This document shows positions 9,684 to 17,317 of a stretch of DNA of 64,000 bases, piece after piece. Origin of the DNA: JABAAW01 sp965216605 (GTDB taxonomy: Bacteria; Pseudomonadota; Alphaproteobacteria; JABAAW01); assembly GCA_965216605.1 (NCBI GenBank), contig CBDCGG010000002.1:992001-1056000 (forward strand), read 5' to 3'. The stretch's first letter is position 1; each line of letters opens with the position of its first letter. The position numbers and the translations under genes were made by a program. The notes beneath the pieces are model-generated. The model worked only from the letters and a program-made list of their open reading frames with translations, ran no database searches and was not told where the DNA came from.

Positions 9684-11600
9684 GTGCGCTACAAAAACTT
9701 CCAAGCCAAAACGCTCGCTGCCGCCCGCGCCCAAGTGCGCCAAGACCTCGGCGAAGATGCCCTCATCGCCGCCACGCACGACCTCGGCGAGGAAGGCTAC
9801 CGAATCGTCTGCGCGCTGGAGCCTAAGGGGGGACAGCAAGCAGAACAGCCACAAGCAGAAAAACCGCAAGCAAAACAGCCGCAAGCAGAACAGCCGCAAG
9901 CAAAGCGTCGCAACTCTATGCCGCCACGCCAAGCTGCCGACCTCGCGCGCGCGCTCGCGTGGCATCAACTGCCCTTCGAGATCACAGAAGAAATTCTCGA
10001 TCTCGCCTCTGATCAGCGGCATCGCTCCGATGACGAAGAAGCCCTCGCCTCGGCGCTCGAGCGCGTCTTGCGCTTCCAGCCCCTGCAAACCCTGTGGCAG
10101 AACGAACAGCAACGTCGTTTCCTCTTCTTCGGTCCCCCCGGTAGCGGCAAGACCGCCACTTGCGTCAAAGCTGCCTGGATCGCGCGTAGCGGAGGCGACC
10201 AGCCCACCTTGATCTCTACCGACAGCTTGCGCACAGGTGGTGCCGAGCAACTCGAAATGTACGCCGAGAAGATCGCCTGCCAATTCTTCCATTGCCGCTC
10301 GTCGCAACGTTTCCAAAAACTCATGGAGGACAAAAGTTCTCGCAACCTGCTCTTCATCGACGCGCCGGGAATCAATCCTTACGCGAAAGAAGAACGAGCC
10401 ATCATCCACAGCCTCACGCAACACGCCTCGATCGTGCCGGTGTTGGTCATGCCCACATGGATCGATATTCAAGCGGGCATCGATTTGGTGAATGCCTTTC
10501 CCGTGCACAACTGCAAACACCTCGTCATCACAGGTGAAGACATCGACCGAAGGCTCGGACGCGCGCTCGCCATCGCACGATACGCATCCCTCAACATCGC
10601 CTATGTGAGCCCACGTCCGCACATCGCGCAAGGATTAGAATCCCTCTCCGCCCGTTCGCTCGCCGAACGCTGCTTGAAGGATATTCCACAAAGCTTCTTG
10701 CAAGCACAACGCCTCAAAGTGCAAAAATCCGTCCTGCCTTCTGCCGATGCCTCACAAAGCGATTCACCAAGCCCTCTCTCCCGCGCCAAGGCATCGCTCG
10801 CTCCTCGCAGCGCAAGCGCGAGCCAACAATCTTCCCCCGCGAGGGAAACCTACCAAATCGCCGTGGCATCCGGAAAAGGCGGCGTCGGCAAGACCGCCAT
10901 CGCCATCGCCCTCGCACACTGCTTCGCTGAACTGGGCAGAAAGACACTGCTCTTCGATGCCGATCTCGGACTCGCCAACATCGACATACAACTCGGCGTC
11001 ATGCCGCAACACCATCTCGCCGAAGCGCTCAGGGGACACTGTCGTCTGAAAGATTGCATCGTGCGAGCACCGCAAGGCGCGTTCGATACCATCGTCGGAA
11101 AATCAGGGAGCGCGAGTTTCGCCGATCTTGCTCCGCCCTCGTTGCAAAAACTCGTGGAAGACTTGCAAGAAGTCGCGCACGACTACCAAACGCTGATCAT
11201 CGACTTGGGCGCCGGCATCGATCGCACCGTGCGCTGGCTCACCATAGCCTCCGACGAGACGTTGCTCGTCGTCAACGACGAACCCACCTCCCTGACCGAT
11301 GCCTACGCGCTCGTCAAAATCATCTTGCGTCGCCAACCCGACGCGCGCCTCTCTGTCGTCGTGAACATGGCAGAGACAGAACGGCGCGGCGAGCAAGCTT
11401 TCGAATCGCTACAGAGAACATGCCGTAATTTCCTCAACTACGACTTGCGCCTGAAAGGAATCGTGCGCCGCGATCTGAATCTTGTGGAGGCGATCCGCAA
11501 CCGCGAGCCCCTGCTGACATTTGCTCCGCATGCACCCGCAGCCCTTGACCTCGCCAAACTTGCAAGAACATTTCCGCATCAAGCGAACGACAACGCCTGA
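9684..11600 (+). CDS. flhF: FlhF-FlhG fusion: SRP-type GTPase joined to MinD-type ATPase
   Basis: One uninterrupted 638-residue frame carries two proteins that are normally separate. Residues 1-50 match the FlhF start (MRYKNF, LGEDALIAATHDLG), followed by a Gln/Pro repeat linker (about 52-75). An SRP-family NG domain has P-loop GPPGSGKT (150-157), motif I TDSLRTGGAEQL and DAPG (226-229) where DTAG is usual. The G4 site reads TGED (283-286) instead of TKLD. After a Ser-rich linker (about 350-388), residues 389-638 are FlhG/FleN: deviant Walker A SGKGGVGKT (396-404), LLFDADLGLANID and LIIDLGAGI. FlhF places the flagellum and FlhG limits its number. The GTG start gives the canonical N-terminus. 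The DQAxxLR helix of stand-alone FlhG is not visible. Confidence 0.9.
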   Translation: MRYKNFQAKTLAAARAQVRQDLGEDALIAATHDLGEEGYRIVCALEPKGGQQAEQPQAEKPQAKQPQAEQPQAKRRNSMPPRQAADLARALAWHQLPFEITEEILDLASDQRHRSDDEEALASALERVLRFQPLQTLWQNEQQRRFLFFGPPGSGKTATCVKAAWIARSGGDQPTLISTDSLRTGGAEQLEMYAEKIACQFFHCRSSQRFQKLMEDKSSRNLLFIDAPGINPYAKEERAIIHSLTQHASIVPVLVMPTWIDIQAGIDLVNAFPVHNCKHLVITGEDIDRRLGRALAIARYASLNIAYVSPRPHIAQGLESLSARSLAERCLKDIPQSFLQAQRLKVQKSVLPSADASQSDSPSPLSRAKASLAPRSASASQQSSPARETYQIAVASGKGGVGKTAIAIALAHCFAELGRKTLLFDADLGLANIDIQLGVMPQHHLAEALRGHCRLKDCIVRAPQGAFDTIVGKSGSASFADLAPPSLQKLVEDLQEVAHDYQTLIIDLGAGIDRTVRWLTIASDETLLVVNDEPTSLTDAYALVKIILRRQPDARLSVVVNMAETERRGEQAFESLQRTCRNFLNYDLRLKGIVRRDLNLVEAIRNREPLLTFAPHAPAALDLAKLARTFPHQANDNA

Positions 11601-12313
11601 TGGAAATTCTTTCTCCTTTGAGCAAGCTTTTACATTGGGAACGCGATCCCAAGGATGTTGGCAAACTTGCCCAATCTTCTCGAACGGGCGGAGCGCGTCC
11701 ATCGTCGAGCAAGACGGCGACGCTCCAACCCACAAAAGATCTTTCTGCCACCAGTGTTTTTCGACAACTCTACACCTTGCCTCCGAAGGACTTGCAAAGG
11801 TTTGTTTCGCAACAATTGCCTTTTTTAAACGACCCGTATTTCTCTAAACGTTTGGCGCACACGACCACCCCAGTCAGCGCTCAAGGGTTGGGTGAGGGCG
11901 AGGGGCTAGAAAAAATATCAGACAGCTACCTCGTGCGCGACAAAGTCGGCGGCTTTTGGAAGGTGTGGGTTATGCCCGTTGCGCTTGAGGGGAGGCTTGC
12001 CAAAGTCACGATATACTTTTCCCGAAAACAGCAGAAAAAAAACAGAGAAAAAAACAAAAGTAGAATTGTTCTTGCGACAGAACTGGAGCATACAGGTCCT
12101 ATAGAAATTGAAGCCGATATTTTTGAAAACTCTCTGTTGCTTGCGTTGCGCTCGACACGCTCCTTTTCCGCTTTGGCGCAGGCAGGCATTCGAGAACGGT
12201 TTTTACAAATTCTTGAAGTCGTGCGCTTGCAGGGTAGTATTGATTTCTACACGGTGTCGTCTCTTTCGATGGACAGCCTCACTCCAGAAACCTCTAGGGA
12301 GGTAGAATTATGA
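11600..12313 (+). CDS. Hypothetical protein with FliK-C-like segment
   Basis: The start overlaps the stop of the flhF-flhG fusion (TGATG), so it is translated with it. The 237-residue product has a low-complexity N-terminal half and a C-terminal part (about residues 120-225). In that part, a strand-rich segment is followed by LEHTGPIEIEADIFENSLLLALRS and a helix ending RLQGSIDFY. This resembles the C-terminal Flg_hook region of FliK and related hypothetical proteins in alphaproteobacterial flagellar loci. The match is to the pattern of strands and one helix, not to a diagnostic motif. A hook-length or export-related role is an inference from that pattern and the operon. Confidence 0.5.
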   Translation: MEILSPLSKLLHWERDPKDVGKLAQSSRTGGARPSSSKTATLQPTKDLSATSVFRQLYTLPPKDLQRFVSQQLPFLNDPYFSKRLAHTTTPVSAQGLGEGEGLEKISDSYLVRDKVGGFWKVWVMPVALEGRLAKVTIYFSRKQQKKNREKNKSRIVLATELEHTGPIEIEADIFENSLLLALRSTRSFSALAQAGIRERFLQILEVVRLQGSIDFYTVSSLSMDSLTPETSREVEL

Positions 12314-12711
12314 ATAATCGTCAAGTGTCGGGTGCAACAAAACATCTTCCAAGCTCGATCTCTCTGCCGCGTGATAACATCGTCTACAGTACGTTGAAAA
12401 AACAACCAACGGGCTGGGTTAAGGTGTTTCATAATTTTTCCTTGGGGAAAAAGGTGACGCTGGAGTTTTGTTATACTCCCGACAGGCATATTTTAGAGCG
12501 AGTTTCGGCGCGCGACTGGCTTGCATGCTACGAAGATTGGAGTGATTCTTGGGAATCCTTGGCGATACAGCTGATGGACGATTTTCGCAACGAGATTATT
12601 CCATGTTGGGCGCGCCTTACCTTGCATACGGGCAAGACCTTTCGTATCGAAGTGGAAGATCGTCAACCGCACTGGAATCCGCAACGGGGAATCGTTTCTT
12701 CGTCCTACTGA
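12310..12711 (+). CDS. QueF-like T-fold protein lacking the catalytic cysteine
   Basis: It starts with an ATGA overlap on the previous gene. Residues from about 48 to 115 align without gaps to the core of unimodular QueF (7-cyano-7-deazaguanine reductase). YTPDRHILERVS stands against the family's YIPDExxVESKS, the following WL...Y...SD...E keeps the spacing of YL...F...GD..HE, and LMDDF...IPCW stands against MNDL...DPRY. The substrate-binding Glu is kept, but the preceding His is Trp. No Cys lies where QueF has its nucleophile. It is therefore probably not a working nitrile reductase. A binding or structural role is possible. Its place at the end of a flagellar transcription unit is unexplained. 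Confidence 0.6.
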   Translation: MNNRQVSGATKHLPSSISLPRDNIVYSTLKKQPTGWVKVFHNFSLGKKVTLEFCYTPDRHILERVSARDWLACYEDWSDSWESLAIQLMDDFRNEIIPCWARLTLHTGKTFRIEVEDRQPHWNPQRGIVSSSY

Positions 12712-12727
12712 TTCTGCCCGAAAGCGA

Positions 12728-13015
12728 TCACTTTTTTTTGTGGGGACGCAAATCCTGCTCGCTCAAAATCCACCCCTCCACCAAGAAAAGAGGATGCCCC
12801 TTACTTGTCATGCGCTCGCCTTTCAAGAAAAGAGAATGCACTTTGATCTTTCTAAAAGGTTGAACAATTTTTCTTCCGAACAAACCTAAGCTGGACAAGC
12901 CCGCACCCAGCCCCATGACGGCGAGTGTCGTCAAGGCTCTGCGACGCAAAGGAGAGGCAACGCCCTCCTTTCTCTTGTCAGATCCCTTTGTTCGGGAAGA
13001 TGTGCGCTTTGCCAT
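12728..13015 (-). CDS. Small basic protein with twin-arginine-like signal
   Basis: This 95-residue frame starts at ATG 13015 behind a perfect AGGAGG that lies at the end of the upstream oxidoreductase gene. It has a Lys/Arg-rich N-terminus, then SPLRRRALTTLAVMGLGAG, which resembles a Tat signal (RR followed by a hydrophobic stretch, about residues 24-45), and a short basic C-terminal part. In other GMC dehydrogenases a small Tat-exported partner accompanies the flavoprotein, so a maturation or escort role is possible. I do not recognise a defined family. The C-terminus converges on the QueF-like gene, 16 bases away. Confidence 0.6.
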   Translation of the reverse strand: MAKRTSSRTKGSDKRKEGVASPLRRRALTTLAVMGLGAGLSSLGLFGRKIVQPFRKIKVHSLFLKGERMTSKGHPLFLVEGWILSEQDLRPHKKK

Positions 13016-13029
13016 AAGAACCTCCTGCA

Positions 13030-14442
13030 TCAAGCACGCAAGCTCAGCAAGTGAGCCGAAAGCCGCAGTGCCAGTTGAACAATCGTGTAAGTAGGTGTCA
13101 CAGCGTCTCCACTGGGAAACACCGATGAGCCTGCAATGTACAAATTCTTTTGCCCGAAAACAAGGCAATTCTTATCAACAACACCCCATTCAGGCGACGA
13201 TGCCATCCTTGTGCCGCCCATGTGATGATTGCCCCACCAACCGACAGGATAGTCGTGCCAACGCCACCCACTTCTTAAAACCTTCAGCCTTCCTATTTTT
13301 TTGTCAATGACATAACGCCCCAAAAATTTACAAAAAACACTCACCGCGCGAGACTCTTCCGCCGATGCAGAAATAGATGCTTTAACTCTAGAAACGCCAA
13401 AGCGATCTTTTTCTTCTAACAAGGAAATAGAATTTTCTTTTCTAGGAGTAATTTCTAATGTAGCATGCACGGTATAAATTTTTTGTATGGGTAGAAATAA
13501 AAAATTAAAAAAATCTAATTTGTTTTTTAGAAATTGAATTTCAAATTTTCTATCCATCTTAACAAATATAGGGAGAAGATTGACTATATTATGATATTTT
13601 CTGAAATCATTTAACAGATAGTACAAAGATACTTTCGATCTCTTTCCTTGACCAGGAAAAAATCCTAGCATTCCAATTTCTGTTTCCGGATGATCCATAA
13701 AATATTTACCCAAAACATGAGATGACTTAACTAAACGCCCCCCTTGACGAAAATTGTTGTGCAAAAGAATACGATTGTTTTCCACGCCACCTGTCGCAAG
13801 AATATAATTTTGAGCGCGAACAGTTCTCTCCAAGCCTTCGTAGTTAGAAAAACGCGCTTCTGTTACACGCTCGCCGTTTGTATCCAACGCGACAAGGTTG
13901 CTATTTAAAAAAACAAACAAATTACTGTTTTTCTGTAGATCGCCATAGTATTTTTTACGGAAACGAGTAGCTTCGCGTTCTGAAGTGAGAGAATTACCTG
14001 CTTGAACTTGCATATAAGAATCGGGGTCATTTGAAAAAAAATTTCTAAAATCCTTCGGGAATTTAATATCGAGAATTTGCTGCGCTTCTTTTGTATAAGG
14101 ATCAAGATCTTTCTTTCTAATAGGCCATTCTCCTAAGGGAACGTTGCCCAAAAATGTTTCAGGAGACATGGGGTAACACAGCCCCCCCCAATGGTTGGAA
14201 GTTCCTCCCAAGTATCGCAAACGGCTGATATCAAGCGGACGATAGCGGCCCTCAGGGGCAGCAATACCCTTGTAGATATCCTGCGATTCTTCGGAGATTT
14301 CTTCTCCTCCGCCCTCGAACAAAAACACCTTACGCCCCGCCGCCGCGAGCTTGCGTGCGACCGTCATGCCCGCAGGACCAGAGCCGATCACGCAGAACTC
14401 TGCATGCGCTCCATTCTCTAAAGAGGTTAGATTGACAAACAC
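13030..14442 (-). CDS. GMC-family FAD-dependent oxidoreductase
   Basis: The 470-residue product has the FAD-binding start VIGSGPAGMTVARKLAAAG (near residue 18), the GMC segment LRYLGGTSNHWGG, and the C-terminal GMC block with HHMGGTRM and the cofactor-end motif LYIAGSSVFPSGDAVTPTYTIVQLALR. The family oxidises alcohols, sugars or sterols; the substrate is not evident. The middle third (about 13400-14100) is markedly AT-rich and Lys/Phe/Asn-rich compared with the ends, suggesting horizontal origin or a fast-evolving substrate domain. It is followed 14 bases later by the small Tat-like gene and preceded by tRNA-Asn on the same strand. Confidence 0.88.
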   Translation of the reverse strand: MFVNLTSLENGAHAEFCVIGSGPAGMTVARKLAAAGRKVFLFEGGGEEISEESQDIYKGIAAPEGRYRPLDISRLRYLGGTSNHWGGLCYPMSPETFLGNVPLGEWPIRKKDLDPYTKEAQQILDIKFPKDFRNFFSNDPDSYMQVQAGNSLTSEREATRFRKKYYGDLQKNSNLFVFLNSNLVALDTNGERVTEARFSNYEGLERTVRAQNYILATGGVENNRILLHNNFRQGGRLVKSSHVLGKYFMDHPETEIGMLGFFPGQGKRSKVSLYYLLNDFRKYHNIVNLLPIFVKMDRKFEIQFLKNKLDFFNFLFLPIQKIYTVHATLEITPRKENSISLLEEKDRFGVSRVKASISASAEESRAVSVFCKFLGRYVIDKKIGRLKVLRSGWRWHDYPVGWWGNHHMGGTRMASSPEWGVVDKNCLVFGQKNLYIAGSSVFPSGDAVTPTYTIVQLALRLSAHLLSLRA

Positions 14443-14470
14443 CGCACGCCTCTTATTATAAAATAGAAGG

Positions 14471-14543
14471 CTCCGCGAGCAGGACTCGAACCTGCGACAT
14501 GGTGGTTAACAGCCACCCGCTCTACCAACTGAGCTATCGCGGA
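14471..14543 (-). tRNA. tRNA-Asn (GTT)
   Basis: Read on the minus strand, it folds into a standard cloverleaf. The acceptor arms are TCCGCGA and TCGCGGA, with D-arm GCTC..GAGC, anticodon stem GGTGG/CCACC with loop CTGTTAA (anticodon GTT), and T-arm GCAGG-TTCGAGT-CCTGC. The CCA end is not encoded. Confidence 0.96.
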
Positions 14544-14553
14544 ATGTTTCAGA

Positions 14554-15126
14554 TTACAAGCCTTTTAAAGGGCGAGAGAAAATCTCACGCACGAGGGGTT
14601 CAAAATGCGCCAATGGCAGCGTCTTATACTTTGGGTCGAAGGAGGCTTGATCCCATCGTTCGCAAAACTCTGCGCAAGAGTGGTACCATTGATGCGTTTT
14701 GAACTTTTCACGCTCTTCGCGATCGCCGCCCAAGTGGTGAGCGTAGTAGTATTTTTGGAAGATGCCGTGTTTGGCAACAACCCAGCTCATCTCTTCGCGC
14801 ACATAGGGTTGTAGGATGGCGGCTGCGAACTCGGCGTGGTTCATGGGCGCGAGCAGATCGCCGATATCGTGCAACAGGGCTGCTGCGATCATTTGTTTTT
14901 CTGCTCCGTCGTTTTCGGCGCGCGTTGCTGTTTGCAGGGAGTGTTCTAGGCGGCTCACTTGATAGCCGCCGAGCGAATCTTCCAAGAGCGCCATCGTTGC
15001 CATCAGGCGATCGGGCAGAGTCTTCAAGTACGAGCGTTCTAACTTGTCGAGAAAGGTATAATCCTCTTTTGTGCCGTCCTTCATCTGCGTGAAGGCGACC
15101 TCCTGTTGCGATGGTGAGGCGGTCAT
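14554..15126 (-). CDS. HD-domain mixed-valent diiron oxygenase, TmpB/PhnZ-like
   Basis: The 190-residue product is an HD-domain protein of the PhnZ/TmpB/MIOX type: LEHSLQTATRAE with first ligand H62, LLHDIGDL (H86, D87), later His at 97 and 120, and Asp near 159. These enzymes use a mixed-valent diiron site to cleave a C-P or C-C bond of a hydroxylated substrate. The start overlaps the stop of the upstream 2-oxoglutarate dioxygenase by four bases (ATGA), so the two are made together, as in TmpA-TmpB (2-trimethylaminoethylphosphonate breakdown) and PhnY-PhnZ. The loop between HD and H97 is shorter than in PhnZ. A Tyr (55) stands seven residues before H62, where PhnZ has Glu. Substrate unproven. 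Confidence 0.75.
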   Translation of the reverse strand: MTASPSQQEVAFTQMKDGTKEDYTFLDKLERSYLKTLPDRLMATMALLEDSLGGYQVSRLEHSLQTATRAENDGAEKQMIAAALLHDIGDLLAPMNHAEFAAAILQPYVREEMSWVVAKHGIFQKYYYAHHLGGDREEREKFKTHQWYHSCAEFCERWDQASFDPKYKTLPLAHFEPLVREIFSRPLKGL

Positions 15127-16271
15127 GACGCGAGCCGTCGAGAGAGCACGCGGTATAGGCTACGCGGTGCGTCGCGATCGATGTAGCAACCTTGCAGTTG
15201 ACGCATGCCTTCGTTGGGATTGAAGGAGGTTCTGCCGTGCAGGACTCGGTTGTTATCGAACATCATGAGTTCGCCTTTTTGCAGGAGGAATTGCAATTCG
15301 AAGCGCGGGTCTTTGAACAGGCTGATGAGGTGTTTTCGCGCGCGGTGGTAGGTTAGGGTTTGTGCGTGCGAGAGGGCGTGGGGGAGGAAATCCACTTTCG
15401 AGTTGTAGCTGATGCCGTCCACTTCGCCTGTGGTATTGAGGGAGATGAGCGGACTTCGGTCGATGAGTTCGGTATCTTTGTCGATGAAGCGGTATCGCAG
15501 GGGTATTGTTGCGAGCAGGTTGAATCCTTCGGGGTCTTCGTTGCGCACGATGTTGGCGATTTCCATCGAGTCGACGAGCGTCGAGAATCCTCCTGATGTT
15601 TCGTTGACGAGGCAATGGAGCAGTTGGATGCCGGGGACGGGGTTTCGGTAGGGGTTATCGGTGTGGGGGAAGAGCGCTCGTGCGGTGTAGGCGAGGTCGT
15701 TTCCGTCGGGACGCGAGTAGACCTCGAAGTAGTCTCCGAAGTTTGTTGCGCGCACGAAGCCGAATTTCGAGGCGAGTTGCAGGATAGAGTTTTTTTCGGT
15801 GGGTGTATCGGTGACGATGAGGAAGCCGTAGGTGAGAAAGTTCTCTAGGGCTTTCAGCATGTGTTTGTCATCGTCGAGCGTTTTCCACGAGGCGGTGGGT
15901 TTGGGATTGAGGGTAGCGTCCCATGATTTGGGTATTGGGCATCCGTCGTGTTCGTCGAAGTCTCGGATGAATTCGATTGTGTTGTAGGTACCTTTGTATC
16001 CGTCGGAGAAGGCGAGGAAGATTTTTTGTTCTGCTTCGGTTCGTGCTTCGGTGAGGGTGAGGTTTTCGGGCAGTTGGTGGGGGTCGTAGGTTCTTTGTTG
16101 GGTTAGGGGGTCGAGGTTTGTGGGGTCTTGGCATCGTTCGCGCAACCAGAGGGGATGGAGTTCGACGGTTTCTTTTCCGTTGCTGCTGCCGTTTTTCGGG
16201 GGCAGGTGAGCGAGGACTTTGGGTGGGTTTGTTTCGATGGAGAAGTGGGGTGTGGGGGCTTGCTGTGTCAT
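15123..16271 (-). CDS. 2-oxoglutarate/Fe(II) dioxygenase of the gamma-butyrobetaine hydroxylase/TmpA family
   Basis: The 382-residue product has a DUF971-like N-terminal region (HPLWLRERC..., QQRTYD) and a TauD-type catalytic domain. Iron ligands are HTD (in FPHTDNPYR) and the distal His in FDNNRVLHGR; an Arg for 2-oxoglutarate lies in RQLQGCYIDRD. Relatives hydroxylate trimethylammonium compounds: gamma-butyrobetaine to carnitine, or 2-trimethylaminoethylphosphonate in TmpA. The N-terminal zinc site appears lost, since only one Cys remains where GBBH has a C-x-C-x2-C cluster. It is coupled to the HD oxygenase downstream. Coding-strand composition shifts from C/A-rich at the 5' end to mixed at the 3' end. 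Confidence 0.82.
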   Translation of the reverse strand: MTQQAPTPHFSIETNPPKVLAHLPPKNGSSNGKETVELHPLWLRERCQDPTNLDPLTQQRTYDPHQLPENLTLTEARTEAEQKIFLAFSDGYKGTYNTIEFIRDFDEHDGCPIPKSWDATLNPKPTASWKTLDDDKHMLKALENFLTYGFLIVTDTPTEKNSILQLASKFGFVRATNFGDYFEVYSRPDGNDLAYTARALFPHTDNPYRNPVPGIQLLHCLVNETSGGFSTLVDSMEIANIVRNEDPEGFNLLATIPLRYRFIDKDTELIDRSPLISLNTTGEVDGISYNSKVDFLPHALSHAQTLTYHRARKHLISLFKDPRFELQFLLQKGELMMFDNNRVLHGRTSFNPNEGMRQLQGCYIDRDAPRSLYRVLSRRLAS

Positions 16272-16437
16272 GGCTGCTCGGCGGGGGTTGGGGTTGGGGA
16301 TTGTGTAGCAGGGTTTTTTTGGCAGAGATGGGGAAAAAAAGCAAGCGAAAAATTGGGGACTTTTTTGGGGAGGTTGACGGCGGGGGAGTTTAGGGATTAG
16401 GCTTTGGGGGTAGTGGGTGTTTTGTTTAGAGGAGGGG

Positions 16438-16965
16438 ATGGTCGTGAAGGAGAGGGTTTTAGAGGTCTACAGGAAGCGAGGTGATTTCTCGGTTATTGTT
16501 TCTGTGGATTTCAGGGATTTTGCGGACGAGGTTACGGAGTCTGTTCGTGGGCGGGAGGTTTTGCGGACAGATTTGTTGGAGTTGCGTGTTGCGGAGCGTT
16601 TTTACGAGTTTCAGGGTTGTTCGGAGATGTTGCGGGAGGAGGTATTGTGGTTGGAGGGGGTTGTTGATTCGGATGGATTGGATAGGTATCGGAGGTTGAA
16701 TGCGCGGGTTTGCGGAAAGTTTTTAAAAAATCTTTATTTTGGGGTTGAGGTTGTTTGCAATGTGACGGGGGGTTGTGTTGTTTGTTTTGCGACGCTTTGT
16801 TATATGGATGTTGTTCGGCTTTCGGAGGGGGAGCGGAGGTTATTGTGTTGTGTTCATCCTGTGCATGATGTGGGGGAGATTGACAAATTCAAGTATGTTA
16901 TTTCGGATGGATTTATGAGGAATGGGAGGGCTTATGAGGTGGTGCAGGGTTCTTGGGGCTTTTAG
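16438..16965 (+). CDS. Hypothetical protein, strongly G/T-biased gene
   Basis: The 175-residue product has no family I recognise. It is rich in Val, Arg, Glu and Cys (Cys pairs in CVVCF and LLCCVHP) and ends with FMRNGRAYEVVQGSWGF. A PAS-like sensor fold is possible from the alternation of strands and helices, but I cannot support it with a motif. A strong GAGGAGG stands just before ATG 16438. Because the spacing is short, GTG 16444 is an alternative start. Codons end almost always in G or T, unlike the flagellar genes. Confidence 0.6.
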   Translation: MVVKERVLEVYRKRGDFSVIVSVDFRDFADEVTESVRGREVLRTDLLELRVAERFYEFQGCSEMLREEVLWLEGVVDSDGLDRYRRLNARVCGKFLKNLYFGVEVVCNVTGGCVVCFATLCYMDVVRLSEGERRLLCCVHPVHDVGEIDKFKYVISDGFMRNGRAYEVVQGSWGF

Positions 16966-17317
16966 GGCGTGTGGCGAGCGTGTCTGCTTCTGCTTGCTTG
17001 CGCTTGTGCTTTTGTGTGTTTGTCGCAAAGGCAGACACGCGCTTTGCTTTTTAATGACGCGCTTACGCAAAACTTGCTTTGTATGATGACGGAGCGTAAA
17101 ACATCGCGTGCGTAGCAAACATCACGGACGCGCATTGCAAGCAACGCGCTATGGGGGGAGCGCGAGGGAGTAATCCCTCGCAAAAAGCCCGCCGCAGGCG
17201 AGCGCGTAAGCACTTCCCTCGCCCTTGCAAGCCGAAGGCTTGCGAAGGGAGGAGGTTCTTTGCTTCACTGCAAGAAAATTTTTTTGTCCCACTCCACCTT
17301 GCGTATAATCAATCACA
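16966..17317. repeat. Intergenic repeat island A
   Basis: No gene is seen. The island starts with an imperfect palindrome whose arms CGTGTCTGC (16979-16987) and GCAGACACG (17031-17039) recur in island C. It then carries a CGCGAGGGA/TCCCTCGC hairpin inside a 29-base block (17157-17185) that is identical at 44494-44522, and a CTTGCAAGCC/GGCTTGCGAAG hairpin. It separates the G/T-rich gene from an AT-rich pseudogene. Confidence 0.75.
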
